The notes under the pieces: model-generated
Told to the model about the DNA's origin: nothing
The model's input: only the letters and a program-made list of their open reading frames with translations
Databases searched by the model: none
Assembly (NCBI GenBank): GCA_964616835.1
Contig: CAZTSG010000037.1
Span: forward strand, 1-13,222
DNA from: JAAOZP01 sp964616835
Lineage (GTDB): Archaea; Thermoproteota; EX4484-205; JAAOZP01
Reading direction: 5' to 3'
Length of the DNA stretch: 13,222 bases
In this document: positions 8,143-13,222 of the stretch, piece by piece
Position numbering within the stretch: the stretch's first letter is position 1
How the letters are laid out: every line of letters begins with the position of its first letter
Made by a program: the position numbers and the translations under genes

Positions 8143-8715
8143 TTAAAGGTTACCACGATAATGCTCGGTCGCGGGACATCCTACACATTCCCCATACTTG
8201 TATCGGTTGCAATGGATGCAATTTACGCCGCAAGGAGCCTCTTTCAAGCCTCTATGCGCTAAACTTATTCTTACTGGCATGAGCGGGGAATAACTGATCT
8301 CCTTTACTTGGTAGAACTCTGACCTACGTATTCCCTTTCCGCTTCTCAAAGAGCATTTCCCCATGGAGATGCTTTCCAAGGTCTTCTGGTTTTCAGCTGC
8401 TATCAGAGCCATCATGTTGTATCCGCCGATCAGCGTGAAAATATAGATTATTCTGGGGCATCCCTCGAAGCGTTTAAGAAGCTTCTCTATGGTCTCAACA
8501 CCGTCTGTTTCAATCAGGACTATAGCTAAACGCATATCAAAGTGCTTCAGGTTCACTTGAGCAGACACTCCGATAGCCTTATCTTCAAGGAGTTTTTCAA
8601 GCCGCTTCTTGACGCCCATGCTTGTGTAACCAGTTATCTTTCCAAGCTTCTCTAAGGTTGTACGGCCATCGATCTGTAATTGAGAAATTAGTTTCCTATC
8701 TATCTCGTCCATCAT
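8143..8715 (-). CDS. Lrp/AsnC-type regulator with cysteine-rich C-terminus
   Basis: This 190-residue DNA-binding protein starts with an AsnC-type helix-turn-helix at about 4-50 (MDEIDRKLISQLQIDGRTTLEKLGK). A RAM/ligand-type domain at about 55-140 includes LIGGYNMMALI (95-105). Beyond the usual Lrp length (about 150 residues) is a tail with C162-x3-C166-x2-C169-x7-C177-x2-C180-P and the end YRG. Five closely spaced cysteines suggest a zinc or iron-sulfur site, so the protein may sense metal, redox state or cluster status. That is inference. The tail resembles the CGxxCxxC...CxGCP pattern seen in small archaeal and bacterial cysteine-rich domains. ATG 8715 (or 8712) has no Shine-Dalgarno site and lies about 25 bases from a TATA element shared with the divergent mrp gene. 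Operator-like dyads in that gap suggest autoregulation. Confidence 0.85.
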   Translation of the reverse strand: MMDEIDRKLISQLQIDGRTTLEKLGKITGYTSMGVKKRLEKLLEDKAIGVSAQVNLKHFDMRLAIVLIETDGVETIEKLLKRFEGCPRIIYIFTLIGGYNMMALIAAENQKTLESISMGKCSLRSGKGIRRSEFYQVKEISYSPLMPVRISLAHRGLKEAPCGVNCIHCNRYKYGECVGCPATEHYRGNL

Positions 8716-8716
8716 T

Positions 8717-8731
8717 GTTTGACTTATAAAC
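8717..8731. promoter_or_regulatory. Operator-like dyad A (GTTTG-ACTTA-TAAAC)
   Basis: A 15-base inverted repeat with one mismatch between 5-base arms and a 5-base centre. It lies between the TATA element and the start codon of the Lrp-like gene, a repressor-type position. It matches dyads B and C in arm sequence and spacing. Confidence 0.5.
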
Positions 8732-8735
8732 GGAA

Positions 8736-8747
8736 GATATAAATATT
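8736..8747. promoter_or_regulatory. Shared bidirectional TATA element, lrp-like/mrp
   Basis: The sequence GATATAAATATT reads as a TATA box on both strands (TATAAATA plus, ATTTATATC minus). It is centred near 8742, midway between the minus start codon ending at 8715 and the plus start codon beginning at 8770. Both distances suit leaderless transcription (about 25-28 bases), and neither gene has a Shine-Dalgarno site. A possible alternative minus TATA, TTTATAAG at 8730-8723, is too close to the start codon. Confidence 0.6.
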
Positions 8748-8762
8748 GTTTACAATCTAAAC
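8748..8762. promoter_or_regulatory. Operator-like dyad B (GTTTA-CAATC-TAAAC)
   Basis: A perfect 5-base-arm inverted repeat with a 5-base centre, between the TATA element and the mrp start codon. Its centre is 31 bases (about three helical turns) from that of dyad A. It shares the extended right half TAAACTAT (8758-8765) with dyad C. Confidence 0.55.
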
Positions 8763-8769
8763 TATCCTC

Positions 8770-9693
8770 ATGAGCAAAGCGTCACAAGTACAGCACACTG
8801 GAGTTAGAAGAGAAGAATTGGAGGAGCAAGAGAAAAAGCTCATGGAGAGAATGAGCAAGATTAAGCATAAGGTTGCAGTGATTAGTGGCAAGGGTGGAGT
8901 AGGTAAAACAGTGGTGACGGTGAACCTAGCTGTCGCTTTTGCCAAGAAATATGATCCAGGTAAAGTGGGTATTCTGGATGCAGATATTCACGGTCCATGC
9001 GTGCCCCGGATGCTCGGTATGAAAGGAGATATTCTAAGAGTGAGCCCGCTCGGGGCATTTCCTGCAACAGGCCCATTAGGAATTAAAGTTGTTTCAATAG
9101 ATTTCCTTCTACCGGATCAGGAGACACCCGTCATATGGCGCGGTCCCCTTAAAACTTCGGCGATCAGGCAGTTCTTGTCAGACATTACTTGGGGGGAGCT
9201 CGACCTTCTTCTAATAGACCTTCCGCCTGGCACGGGCGACGAGGCCCTAAGCGTAATGCAGCTCATACCGGAGATGGATGGCGTGATCATAGTCACAATG
9301 CCTTCAGAAGTCTCCCAAGACGTCGTTAAGAAGGCCGTAATGTTCGCTAGGGAGCTTAACGTCCCCATCATAGGCGTGATTGAAAATATGAGCGGCTTAA
9401 TATGCCCGAACTGCGGTGCTAGGATAGACGTTTTTAAATCAGGAGGAGGAGAAAAAATGGCGGAGGAGCTTGATATTAATTTCCTAGGGAAAATACCCTT
9501 AGATCCACGCATAAGCGAGGCCTCGGATGAGGGCTTACCATTCGTAATCAGCCGTGTTGAATCGCCTGCGGCAGAAGAATTCATGAGAATCGTGGGGAAA
9601 ATAGAAACATTTCTAACTAAAAACTACGTTAAAACAGAAAGAGCTCAAGACACTGGGGAAAAACTTAAAAATAATGCTTCTGACACCGGCTAG
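8770..9693 (+). CDS. mrp: Mrp/NBP35-type P-loop ATPase, Fe-S cluster carrier
   Basis: This 307-residue cytosolic ATPase of the Mrp/ApbC/NBP35 branch of the deviant-Walker P-loop family carries iron-sulfur clusters to target proteins. The deviant Walker A GKGGVGKT is at 40-47. DADIHGP follows at 70-76, and LLIDLPPGTGD (147-157) supplies the Walker B/switch region. The bridging cysteine pair ICPNCG (C212, C215) holds a cluster across the dimer. Residues 12-34 form a charged helical extension. No N-terminal NBP35-type four-cysteine motif is present, and there is no MIP18-like domain. The ATG at 8770 is leaderless. The gene opens a cluster with a DGC protein, an HdrA-like protein and a ferredoxin, which suggests dedicated cluster delivery to these partners. 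Only 13 bases separate it from the DGC gene. Confidence 0.93.
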   Translation: MSKASQVQHTGVRREELEEQEKKLMERMSKIKHKVAVISGKGGVGKTVVTVNLAVAFAKKYDPGKVGILDADIHGPCVPRMLGMKGDILRVSPLGAFPATGPLGIKVVSIDFLLPDQETPVIWRGPLKTSAIRQFLSDITWGELDLLLIDLPPGTGDEALSVMQLIPEMDGVIIVTMPSEVSQDVVKKAVMFARELNVPIIGVIENMSGLICPNCGARIDVFKSGGGEKMAEELDINFLGKIPLDPRISEASDEGLPFVISRVESPAAEEFMRIVGKIETFLTKNYVKTERAQDTGEKLKNNASDTG

Positions 9694-9706
9694 GGATGGT
9701 TAAATA

Positions 9707-10114
9707 ATGTCAAATGAGAAAAACAAGACTCAACCAAAGCTGCTACATCCCTGTCACGAGGTTGCTGAACGCGAGAACATGGTTTGGGTCTGTGATGGGG
9801 CTGCGAACGTGGGTCAAATAGGGCATGAAGTAGGGGTCTTACTCACAAACTTAGGTAAGGCTAGAATGTGTTGCACAACGGCGCTTGCAGCAGGCTCTAA
9901 GCCGCACCTAGACATTGCTGGAAGGGCGAAGATGAACATAGTCGTAAACGGGTGCGCCAACAGGTGTGCTTCAAAAGTATTGGAGAAGGCTGGTAAAAGA
10001 ATCGACTACGAGATAGATATATCGAAATACCTGCGTAAAATACCGACTCTCGACATTTACGAGGCTGATGTGGAGAAAATAGTGCAGATAATAATCGACG
10101 AAGCAAAACTGTAA
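9707..10114 (+). CDS. DGC-domain putative zinc-binding protein
   Basis: This 135-residue soluble protein matches the DGC domain (PF08859). The family is predicted to bind zinc from its conserved cysteines, and its biochemical role is not established. Hallmarks are CDGAANVGQIGHEV (from C29), the doublet C55-C56 in KARMCCTTALAAG, and NGCANRCASKVLEKAG (C83, C87). The usual name-giving Asp-Gly-Cys appears here as Asn-Gly-Cys (81-83). An extra Cys16 precedes the domain. The start ATG 9707 follows a GGGATGGT Shine-Dalgarno-like run (9693-9700). It is co-transcribed with mrp. DGC genes near Mrp and ferredoxin genes suggest a metal or persulfide handling role, which is inference. Confidence 0.8.
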   Translation: MSNEKNKTQPKLLHPCHEVAERENMVWVCDGAANVGQIGHEVGVLLTNLGKARMCCTTALAAGSKPHLDIAGRAKMNIVVNGCANRCASKVLEKAGKRIDYEIDISKYLRKIPTLDIYEADVEKIVQIIIDEAKL

Positions 10115-10165
10115 AGGCAGCTGGCTTAGTAAAAGACTCTATCGCTATGCAAAGGCATCTGTCTG

Positions 10166-10173
10166 ATTGTTTA
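10166..10173. promoter_or_regulatory. Operator half-site ATTGTTTA
   Basis: This octamer is identical to the left half of dyad B (8745-8752) and lies 17 bases upstream of the left arm of dyad C. No matching right arm follows it. It may be an accessory site or chance. Confidence 0.25.
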
Positions 10174-10181
10174 ACTAAATA

Positions 10182-10204
10182 CATAGTTTAGAAAATAAAC
10201 TATG
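10182..10204. promoter_or_regulatory. Operator-like dyad C, 23-base perfect palindrome
   Basis: Nine-base arms CATAGTTTA and TAAACTATG flank the centre GAAAA. The core GTTTA-N5-TAAAC (10186-10200) is the same dyad as B and nearly that of A. It lies directly upstream of the BRE/TATA element of the 10248 gene, the position used by Lrp-family activators in archaea. Formally it could instead be an RNA hairpin at the end of the mrp-DGC transcript, but no T-run follows. Confidence 0.55.
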
Positions 10205-10220
10205 AGAAAAAGTTTAAAAA
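10205..10220 (+). promoter_or_regulatory. BRE/TATA promoter of the HdrA-like/ferredoxin pair
   Basis: An A-rich BRE-like stretch followed by AGTTTAAAAA (10211-10220) predicts transcription start near 10242, about 6 bases before ATG 10248, which has no Shine-Dalgarno site. A self-complementary GTTTTAAAAC (10227-10236) sits near the predicted start of transcription. Confidence 0.5.
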
Positions 10221-10247
10221 ACGCTTGTTTTAAAACGCGCTTCGCCG

Positions 10248-10631
10248 ATGAAGAACGTCAAGAATCGTCCCAGGTTCATAATGTGCTTCTGTACAGGAGA
10301 ATGCCCGGGGTTCGCGAAACTAGAGCTTTGGAAGCTGGTGAACTTCGTTAGAAACGAGCTTGACGTTGAGTACGCTGTTATCCACCCGCAGCTCTGTGTC
10401 ACGGATGGAGATAACTTTCTGAGAGACCTCTTGAAAGACGGGGATAAGGATAAGGTCTATGTGATCGGCGGATGCGATCCGAGGATGCAGAGGAAAATGT
10501 TCAAGGATGTTTTCACCGAGAAAGGACTAGACTTCGATAAGCAGGTGGTCTCGCTTGACCTAAGGAACATGGAGACTTCTGAAGCTATGAAGAAAGTTGC
10601 TGAAACCATTGAAAAATTAACTGCTAGTTAA
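10248..10631 (+). CDS. Stand-alone HdrA N-terminal-domain-like protein
   Basis: This 127-residue soluble protein resembles the N-terminal domain of heterodisulfide reductase subunit A, which binds a [4Fe-4S] cluster. The shared features are an opening Cys pattern (C13, C15, C19 in MCFCTGECPGF), a beta-alpha segment ending in PQLC (C50), and VYVIGGCDPRMQRKMF (70-85). The last matches the HdrA signature in which a Cys before PRM precedes the next helix. No flavin domain follows; full HdrA continues with an FAD-binding region, so this is a free-standing cluster domain or electron-transfer subunit. The leaderless promoter and dyad C upstream give it its own expression control. The ferredoxin gene follows after 16 bases. 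Homology is judged by motif only; the redox partner is unknown. Confidence 0.65.
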   Translation: MKNVKNRPRFIMCFCTGECPGFAKLELWKLVNFVRNELDVEYAVIHPQLCVTDGDNFLRDLLKDGDKDKVYVIGGCDPRMQRKMFKDVFTEKGLDFDKQVVSLDLRNMETSEAMKKVAETIEKLTAS

Positions 10632-10647
10632 AAAGGGGAGTAGGAAA

Positions 10648-10929
10648 ATGAGTAAAACGAACTTCTGGCCGCCTAGGGAAGAGATAGACTGGTATCCCAG
10701 GATAAACCAGGATCTATGCATTAAATGCGGGTCCTGCGTCGAGTTCTGTATGCATGGAGTATACTCAAGACAGGGAGATAAGATTGTGGTTTCCAAACCA
10801 TACGAATGCATCGTGGGCTGTGAAGCATGCAAACACAGGTGTCCGGTTGGGGCCATAAGCTTCCCCTCCCGGGAAGAATTAAGACAGATGCTGAGGGCTC
10901 GAGAGAAATACAATAATATTCGACAGTGA
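10648..10929 (+). CDS. Ferredoxin with two [4Fe-4S] motifs
   Basis: This 93-residue electron carrier has two cluster motifs. C24-x2-C27-x2-C30-x3-C34 (CIKCGSCVEFC) is standard. C54-x3-C58-x2-C61-x3-C65-P (CIVGCEACKHRCP) has one extra residue between its first two cysteines. The N-terminus FWPPREEIDWYPRIN and the PY-C-IVGC block are typical of a small archaeal and bacterial ferredoxin family that ends with AISFPSREEL. A Shine-Dalgarno site GGGGAG (10635-10640) lies 7 bases before ATG 10648. It forms an operon with the HdrA-like gene and probably exchanges electrons with it. The gene ends 22 bases from the stop of the convergent minus-strand gene. Confidence 0.88.
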   Translation: MSKTNFWPPREEIDWYPRINQDLCIKCGSCVEFCMHGVYSRQGDKIVVSKPYECIVGCEACKHRCPVGAISFPSREELRQMLRAREKYNNIRQ

Positions 10930-10951
10930 AGAACGAGTATTTGGTGAAGAG

Positions 10952-12229
10952 TTAGCTAGGTTTCCCCACGAGCTTAAGAAATCCTTTAATTCCTTCTACC
11001 TTATCTGCAGCACTCATATGTTGAAAAGCTCTTACAGCATAAACTATTGCCGTTATCAATGAATGTACCAGCATCGCGTACATGGCGTAGAAGGGCTTAT
11101 CCAACCATGAGAATATTATCATATACAGGACGTACACGTTTCTCCTTCCATCTATTCTAGCAAAGATCCTGTCAAAATTCGTGTATGCTGTTAAAGCCTT
11201 CCCCATCGTTTCCTTAAACTGCATGTAGCAATGTCTTACAAAGCTGTCTGCAAGAAGCACGCATAAACCCAGTATGAGTGAGAGAGGATTGTTATCCAAA
11301 AAATATAGGCTTAAGGCGAAACAAGCATACCATGTCTGTTCATAAAGCATATCGAAAGTATGTTCGACGTAGCCGAGTTTAGTTAATATTCCTCTTGCCC
11401 TAGCTAACTTACCGTCAAGCCCATCCAATATCCCCACGAAATAGGCTAAAATTACTGCGATCCTCACATAGCCCAGTAATAATAGTGCTGCGGTGAAGAA
11501 TGCAACAATGTTTGTGAAAATAGTTATCCTGTTCGGCGTAATCCAAGATATATCCGCTATATGGTAGGTTACACGGTCCTCTATCGGCTTATTTATGTAA
11601 GATGTGAAGTGAAGTCCCTTTTGAGTTCTGAAGACAAGCCTCTTTTTAGCAAGCTTAATCGTCTCCTCGCTCTCTATTTTGATGCAGATAGGTGAAACCA
11701 CGCGTTTCAGCTCTAAATGTTCCATCTGCATATTGGATACATTGAGCCTATGGCTTATGCCTTCAATCTTTTTCACCATTTCTTCAATATTATTCAAAGC
11801 AATGTAGTTCTGCAATAGTCTGGAGTACTCCTTACTTACCCTATAGATTCCAACAGGTTTACCGTTAAAGTGAAAAGTAACATTACCCTCTATTTTGGTG
11901 ACTTGCTTTACAAACTCTTTATCTACAACTACGTCTGCATTTATTATTAGCAAATCGTCATTCAGAAAATCCTCCAGAAGTCGAGAGGGCTTGTATTCTC
12001 CTGTTTTAAGGTATAACAGGTTCAAACCAATTTCCTCACCATTTTTAAGCATATCCTGTATCTCCTCCCCCTTGAAACCTAACACTATGAGGGCCTCTCT
12101 GATTCCTGCAGCTCTAATAGAATTCAGAATTCTCGCTATCAGAGAGACACCGCATATCTTAATTAGGGCAAGAGGCCTATCCTCGTCAAACACGAAGTCT
12201 CTCTCCGTAGCCAGTATTACGGCTCTCAT
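10952..12229 (-). CDS. Bifunctional nucleotidyltransferase / CDP-alcohol phosphatidyltransferase
   Basis: This 425-residue membrane protein has the layout of inositol-1-phosphate cytidylyltransferase/di-myo-inositol phosphate synthase (IPCT/DIPPS). A cytosolic GT-A-type nucleotidyltransferase-like domain (1-200) leads through the linker SYINKPIEDRV and ITPNRIT (230-236) to a CDP-alcohol phosphatidyltransferase membrane domain (about 235-400). The second domain's motif is D269-x2-D272-G-x2-A-R277-x8-G286-x2-E289-x3-D293: the usual third Asp is Glu and one residue is missing before it. The usual LAAGxGxR loop of the first domain reads LATERDF, so nucleotidyl transfer is uncertain, though NADVVVD (97-103) keeps a metal-site-like acid. 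Known relatives make CDP-inositol and condense it into a phosphodiester solute or lipid head group. The start ATG 12229 has GGTGA (12241-12237) seven bases upstream. It lies downstream of, and is probably co-transcribed with, the next gene. Confidence 0.75.
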   Translation of the reverse strand: MRAVILATERDFVFDEDRPLALIKICGVSLIARILNSIRAAGIREALIVLGFKGEEIQDMLKNGEEIGLNLLYLKTGEYKPSRLLEDFLNDDLLIINADVVVDKEFVKQVTKIEGNVTFHFNGKPVGIYRVSKEYSRLLQNYIALNNIEEMVKKIEGISHRLNVSNMQMEHLELKRVVSPICIKIESEETIKLAKKRLVFRTQKGLHFTSYINKPIEDRVTYHIADISWITPNRITIFTNIVAFFTAALLLLGYVRIAVILAYFVGILDGLDGKLARARGILTKLGYVEHTFDMLYEQTWYACFALSLYFLDNNPLSLILGLCVLLADSFVRHCYMQFKETMGKALTAYTNFDRIFARIDGRRNVYVLYMIIFSWLDKPFYAMYAMLVHSLITAIVYAVRAFQHMSAADKVEGIKGFLKLVGKPS

Positions 12230-12263
12230 CCATTATTCACCGGGGGTCATCAGTAACATGTTC

Positions 12264-12279
12264 CTCCTACAAATAGGAG
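12264..12279 (-). promoter_or_regulatory. Hairpin masking a Shine-Dalgarno-like site
   Basis: Between the two minus-strand genes, CTCCTA-TTTG-TAGGAG can pair perfectly in the transcript. Its 3' arm overlaps GGAGG (12267-12263), three bases before ATG 12259 of an 8-codon frame that ends TAA two codons before the real gene. This might be a translation-coupling element or a coincidence. Confidence 0.3.
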
Positions 12280-12280
12280 T

Positions 12281-13222
12281 TTAAGCATTTTCAGAGGATG
12301 CACTTTCATGAAGCTTCTCCGTAATCCTCTCTATCATCTTCCTGTATAGGTCTCCGAAAGTCTTGTAGAGGAGCTTCGCCATATCGTAGAGTATTAGAGT
12401 GAAGAAGACGAATATTGCCAATGCTCCTAGCCTTGCAAGGCTTTCACCAATATATGGTATAAGCCTAAGCTGAGGAGGCAGATAAATCCAAAGCGTTACA
12501 GCAAGAAAGATGTACAATGAATCAACCAGCAGGTGTCTAAGTGTAAACTCCGATATTCTGAGAACAAATACTAAGCGTTTAGTCGCGATATCTATAAGGA
12601 ATTTCAAAGCCATGAGTATGCGGTATCCGAAGTATATGGATACGGCTAGAGATAACGCGGATATCAAGTGGTCCGATTTCAAAACCAGATCGTCAAAAGT
12701 TATTAAAGTAATATCTGCAATCGCTGGCGTAGCCATATGCAGGAAGAGGAGCGATAAAGCCAGCTTAAGCGAGTTGGAGACAAGGCTTTCAACCCTCCTG
12801 CCAACCTCCCCCCTTTCTATTACAACCTCAGGTTTAGGAGGCTTTTTAACTCTCTCCGGCTTAATCCTCTCTTTTCCACTTCTCAGAGCTAGAATAATAG
12901 AGTAGAACAGGTAGAAAATTGGGGCTACAGATAAGTAGTATAATCCATATACAGGGAGTGAAGCTATTGAGGAAATGAAAACAACAAAAAGGAGTACGTC
13001 TCTTGTTGCAGGTATTTTCCTTAAGCCCTTTGTTTTAACGCCGAGGCTATTCAAGCCCTGAGTCGTATAGCTTACCAGTATCATGTTAGCTGCTGCGAGA
13101 ATTGGTAGTAGGATTATGCTACTGTTTTCAACCGTTAGCAGAGGCATTGAAAATCCTATTACTATTGCAATATCTGAAACGCGGTCCAGTAGAGAGCTTG
13201 CGTGAATCATAGGCGTTTTTCC
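12281..13222 (-). CDS. CDP-alcohol phosphatidyltransferase-like protein with extra membrane domain, 5'-partial
   Basis: The frame is open to the right edge (GKTPM precedes the first in-frame Met at 13210), so the N-terminus lies outside the window; 313 residues are visible. The opening GKTPMIHASSLLDRVSD, followed by membrane spans and LVSYTTQGLNSLGVKTKGL, aligns by pattern with the second half of archaetidylinositol-phosphate-synthase-type enzymes (GKT-x-FG-x-FLDSVLDRxSD ... LVSYTRAxAEGLG). Here the Gly and the third motif Asp are replaced (by Met and Ser), while the last Asp is kept. After about residue 115 comes a basic, proline-rich linker (RSGKERIKPERVKKPPKP). Then follow about four more spans to 309, a C-terminal membrane domain I do not recognise and which the normal roughly 200-residue family lacks. 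Catalytic activity is in doubt without the missing part. Confidence 0.6.
   Translation of the reverse strand, partial: GKTPMIHASSLLDRVSDIAIVIGFSMPLLTVENSSIILLPILAAANMILVSYTTQGLNSLGVKTKGLRKIPATRDVLLFVVFISSIASLPVYGLYYLSVAPIFYLFYSIILALRSGKERIKPERVKKPPKPEVVIERGEVGRRVESLVSNSLKLALSLLFLHMATPAIADITLITFDDLVLKSDHLISALSLAVSIYFGYRILMALKFLIDIATKRLVFVLRISEFTLRHLLVDSLYIFLAVTLWIYLPPQLRLIPYIGESLARLGALAIFVFFTLILYDMAKLLYKTFGDLYRKMIERITEKLHESASSENA

Noticed and set aside
9117..9584. 155-codon minus-strand frame
   Set aside because: Antisense shadow of the well-supported Mrp gene.
10182..10204. Palindrome as intrinsic terminator of the mrp-DGC transcript
   Set aside because: No T-run follows it, and its core matches dyads A and B in another promoter gap, which favours an operator.
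12510..12905. 131-codon plus-strand frame
   Set aside because: Antisense to the minus-strand membrane protein, with no promoter or recognisable domain.
1..13222. CRISPR arrays, tRNA or rRNA genes, insertion sequences
   Set aside because: I saw no regularly spaced repeats, no cloverleaf-type sequence with conserved arms, and no transposase or terminal inverted repeats; a computed search would be needed to exclude small C/D-box RNAs.

Overview
The window reads as chromosome of a hyperthermophilic or thermophilic archaeon, most likely a Thermoproteota (crenarchaeal-type) lineage. The reasons are TATA/BRE promoters lying about 25 bases upstream of start codons that have no Shine-Dalgarno site (leaderless transcripts), TTG starts inside operons, heavy AGA/AGG/ATA codon use, and archaeal gene families such as an inositol-phosphate-type bifunctional nucleotidyltransferase/CDP-alcohol phosphatidyltransferase and HdrA-like modules. 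The genus cannot be fixed from the sequence alone. I found no tRNA, rRNA, CRISPR array or insertion sequence.

Layout. (1) 1-2868, minus strand: one long open frame, cut by the left edge, encoding a large FtsX/MacB-type membrane permease with an N-terminal extracytoplasmic domain. (2) 2869-3207: a 339-base divergent spacer holding promoters but no gene I can support. (3) 3208-8109, plus strand: a complete ABC uptake system of the BMP/nucleoside type: membrane-tethered binding protein, tandem ATPase and two permeases. (4) 8143-8715, minus strand: an Lrp/AsnC-type regulator with an added C-terminal cysteine-rich tail. (5) 8770-10929, plus strand: a redox or metal-cluster cassette: Mrp/NBP35-type ATPase, DGC zinc-binding protein, a free-standing HdrA-N-terminus-like protein and an eight-cysteine ferredoxin. 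(6) 10952-13222, minus strand: two CDP-alcohol phosphatidyltransferase-type membrane proteins. The first carries a nucleotidyltransferase-like N-terminus, and the second is cut by the right edge and carries an extra membrane domain.

The most interesting part is 8143-10929. The regulator and the Mrp gene are transcribed divergently from a 54-base gap with one near-symmetric TATA element exactly midway between two leaderless start codons. Two copies of a 15-base dyad (GTTTR-N5-TAAAC) flank that TATA element 31 bases apart. A third, perfect copy inside a 23-base palindrome lies just upstream of the promoter of the HdrA-like/ferredoxin pair. This layout suggests one regulon, controlled by the adjacent cysteine-tailed Lrp-like protein, that makes or repairs a metal-cluster or low-potential electron-transfer module. 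The operator layout is seen in the sequence; the identity of the regulator and its signal are inference.

The BMP transporter probably imports nucleosides or a related small molecule, and its four genes are in canonical order. The two minus-strand genes at the right end probably make polar head groups or a soluble phosphodiester (for example, inositol-based) from CDP-activated alcohols. Both depart from the canonical CDP-alcohol phosphatidyltransferase motif.
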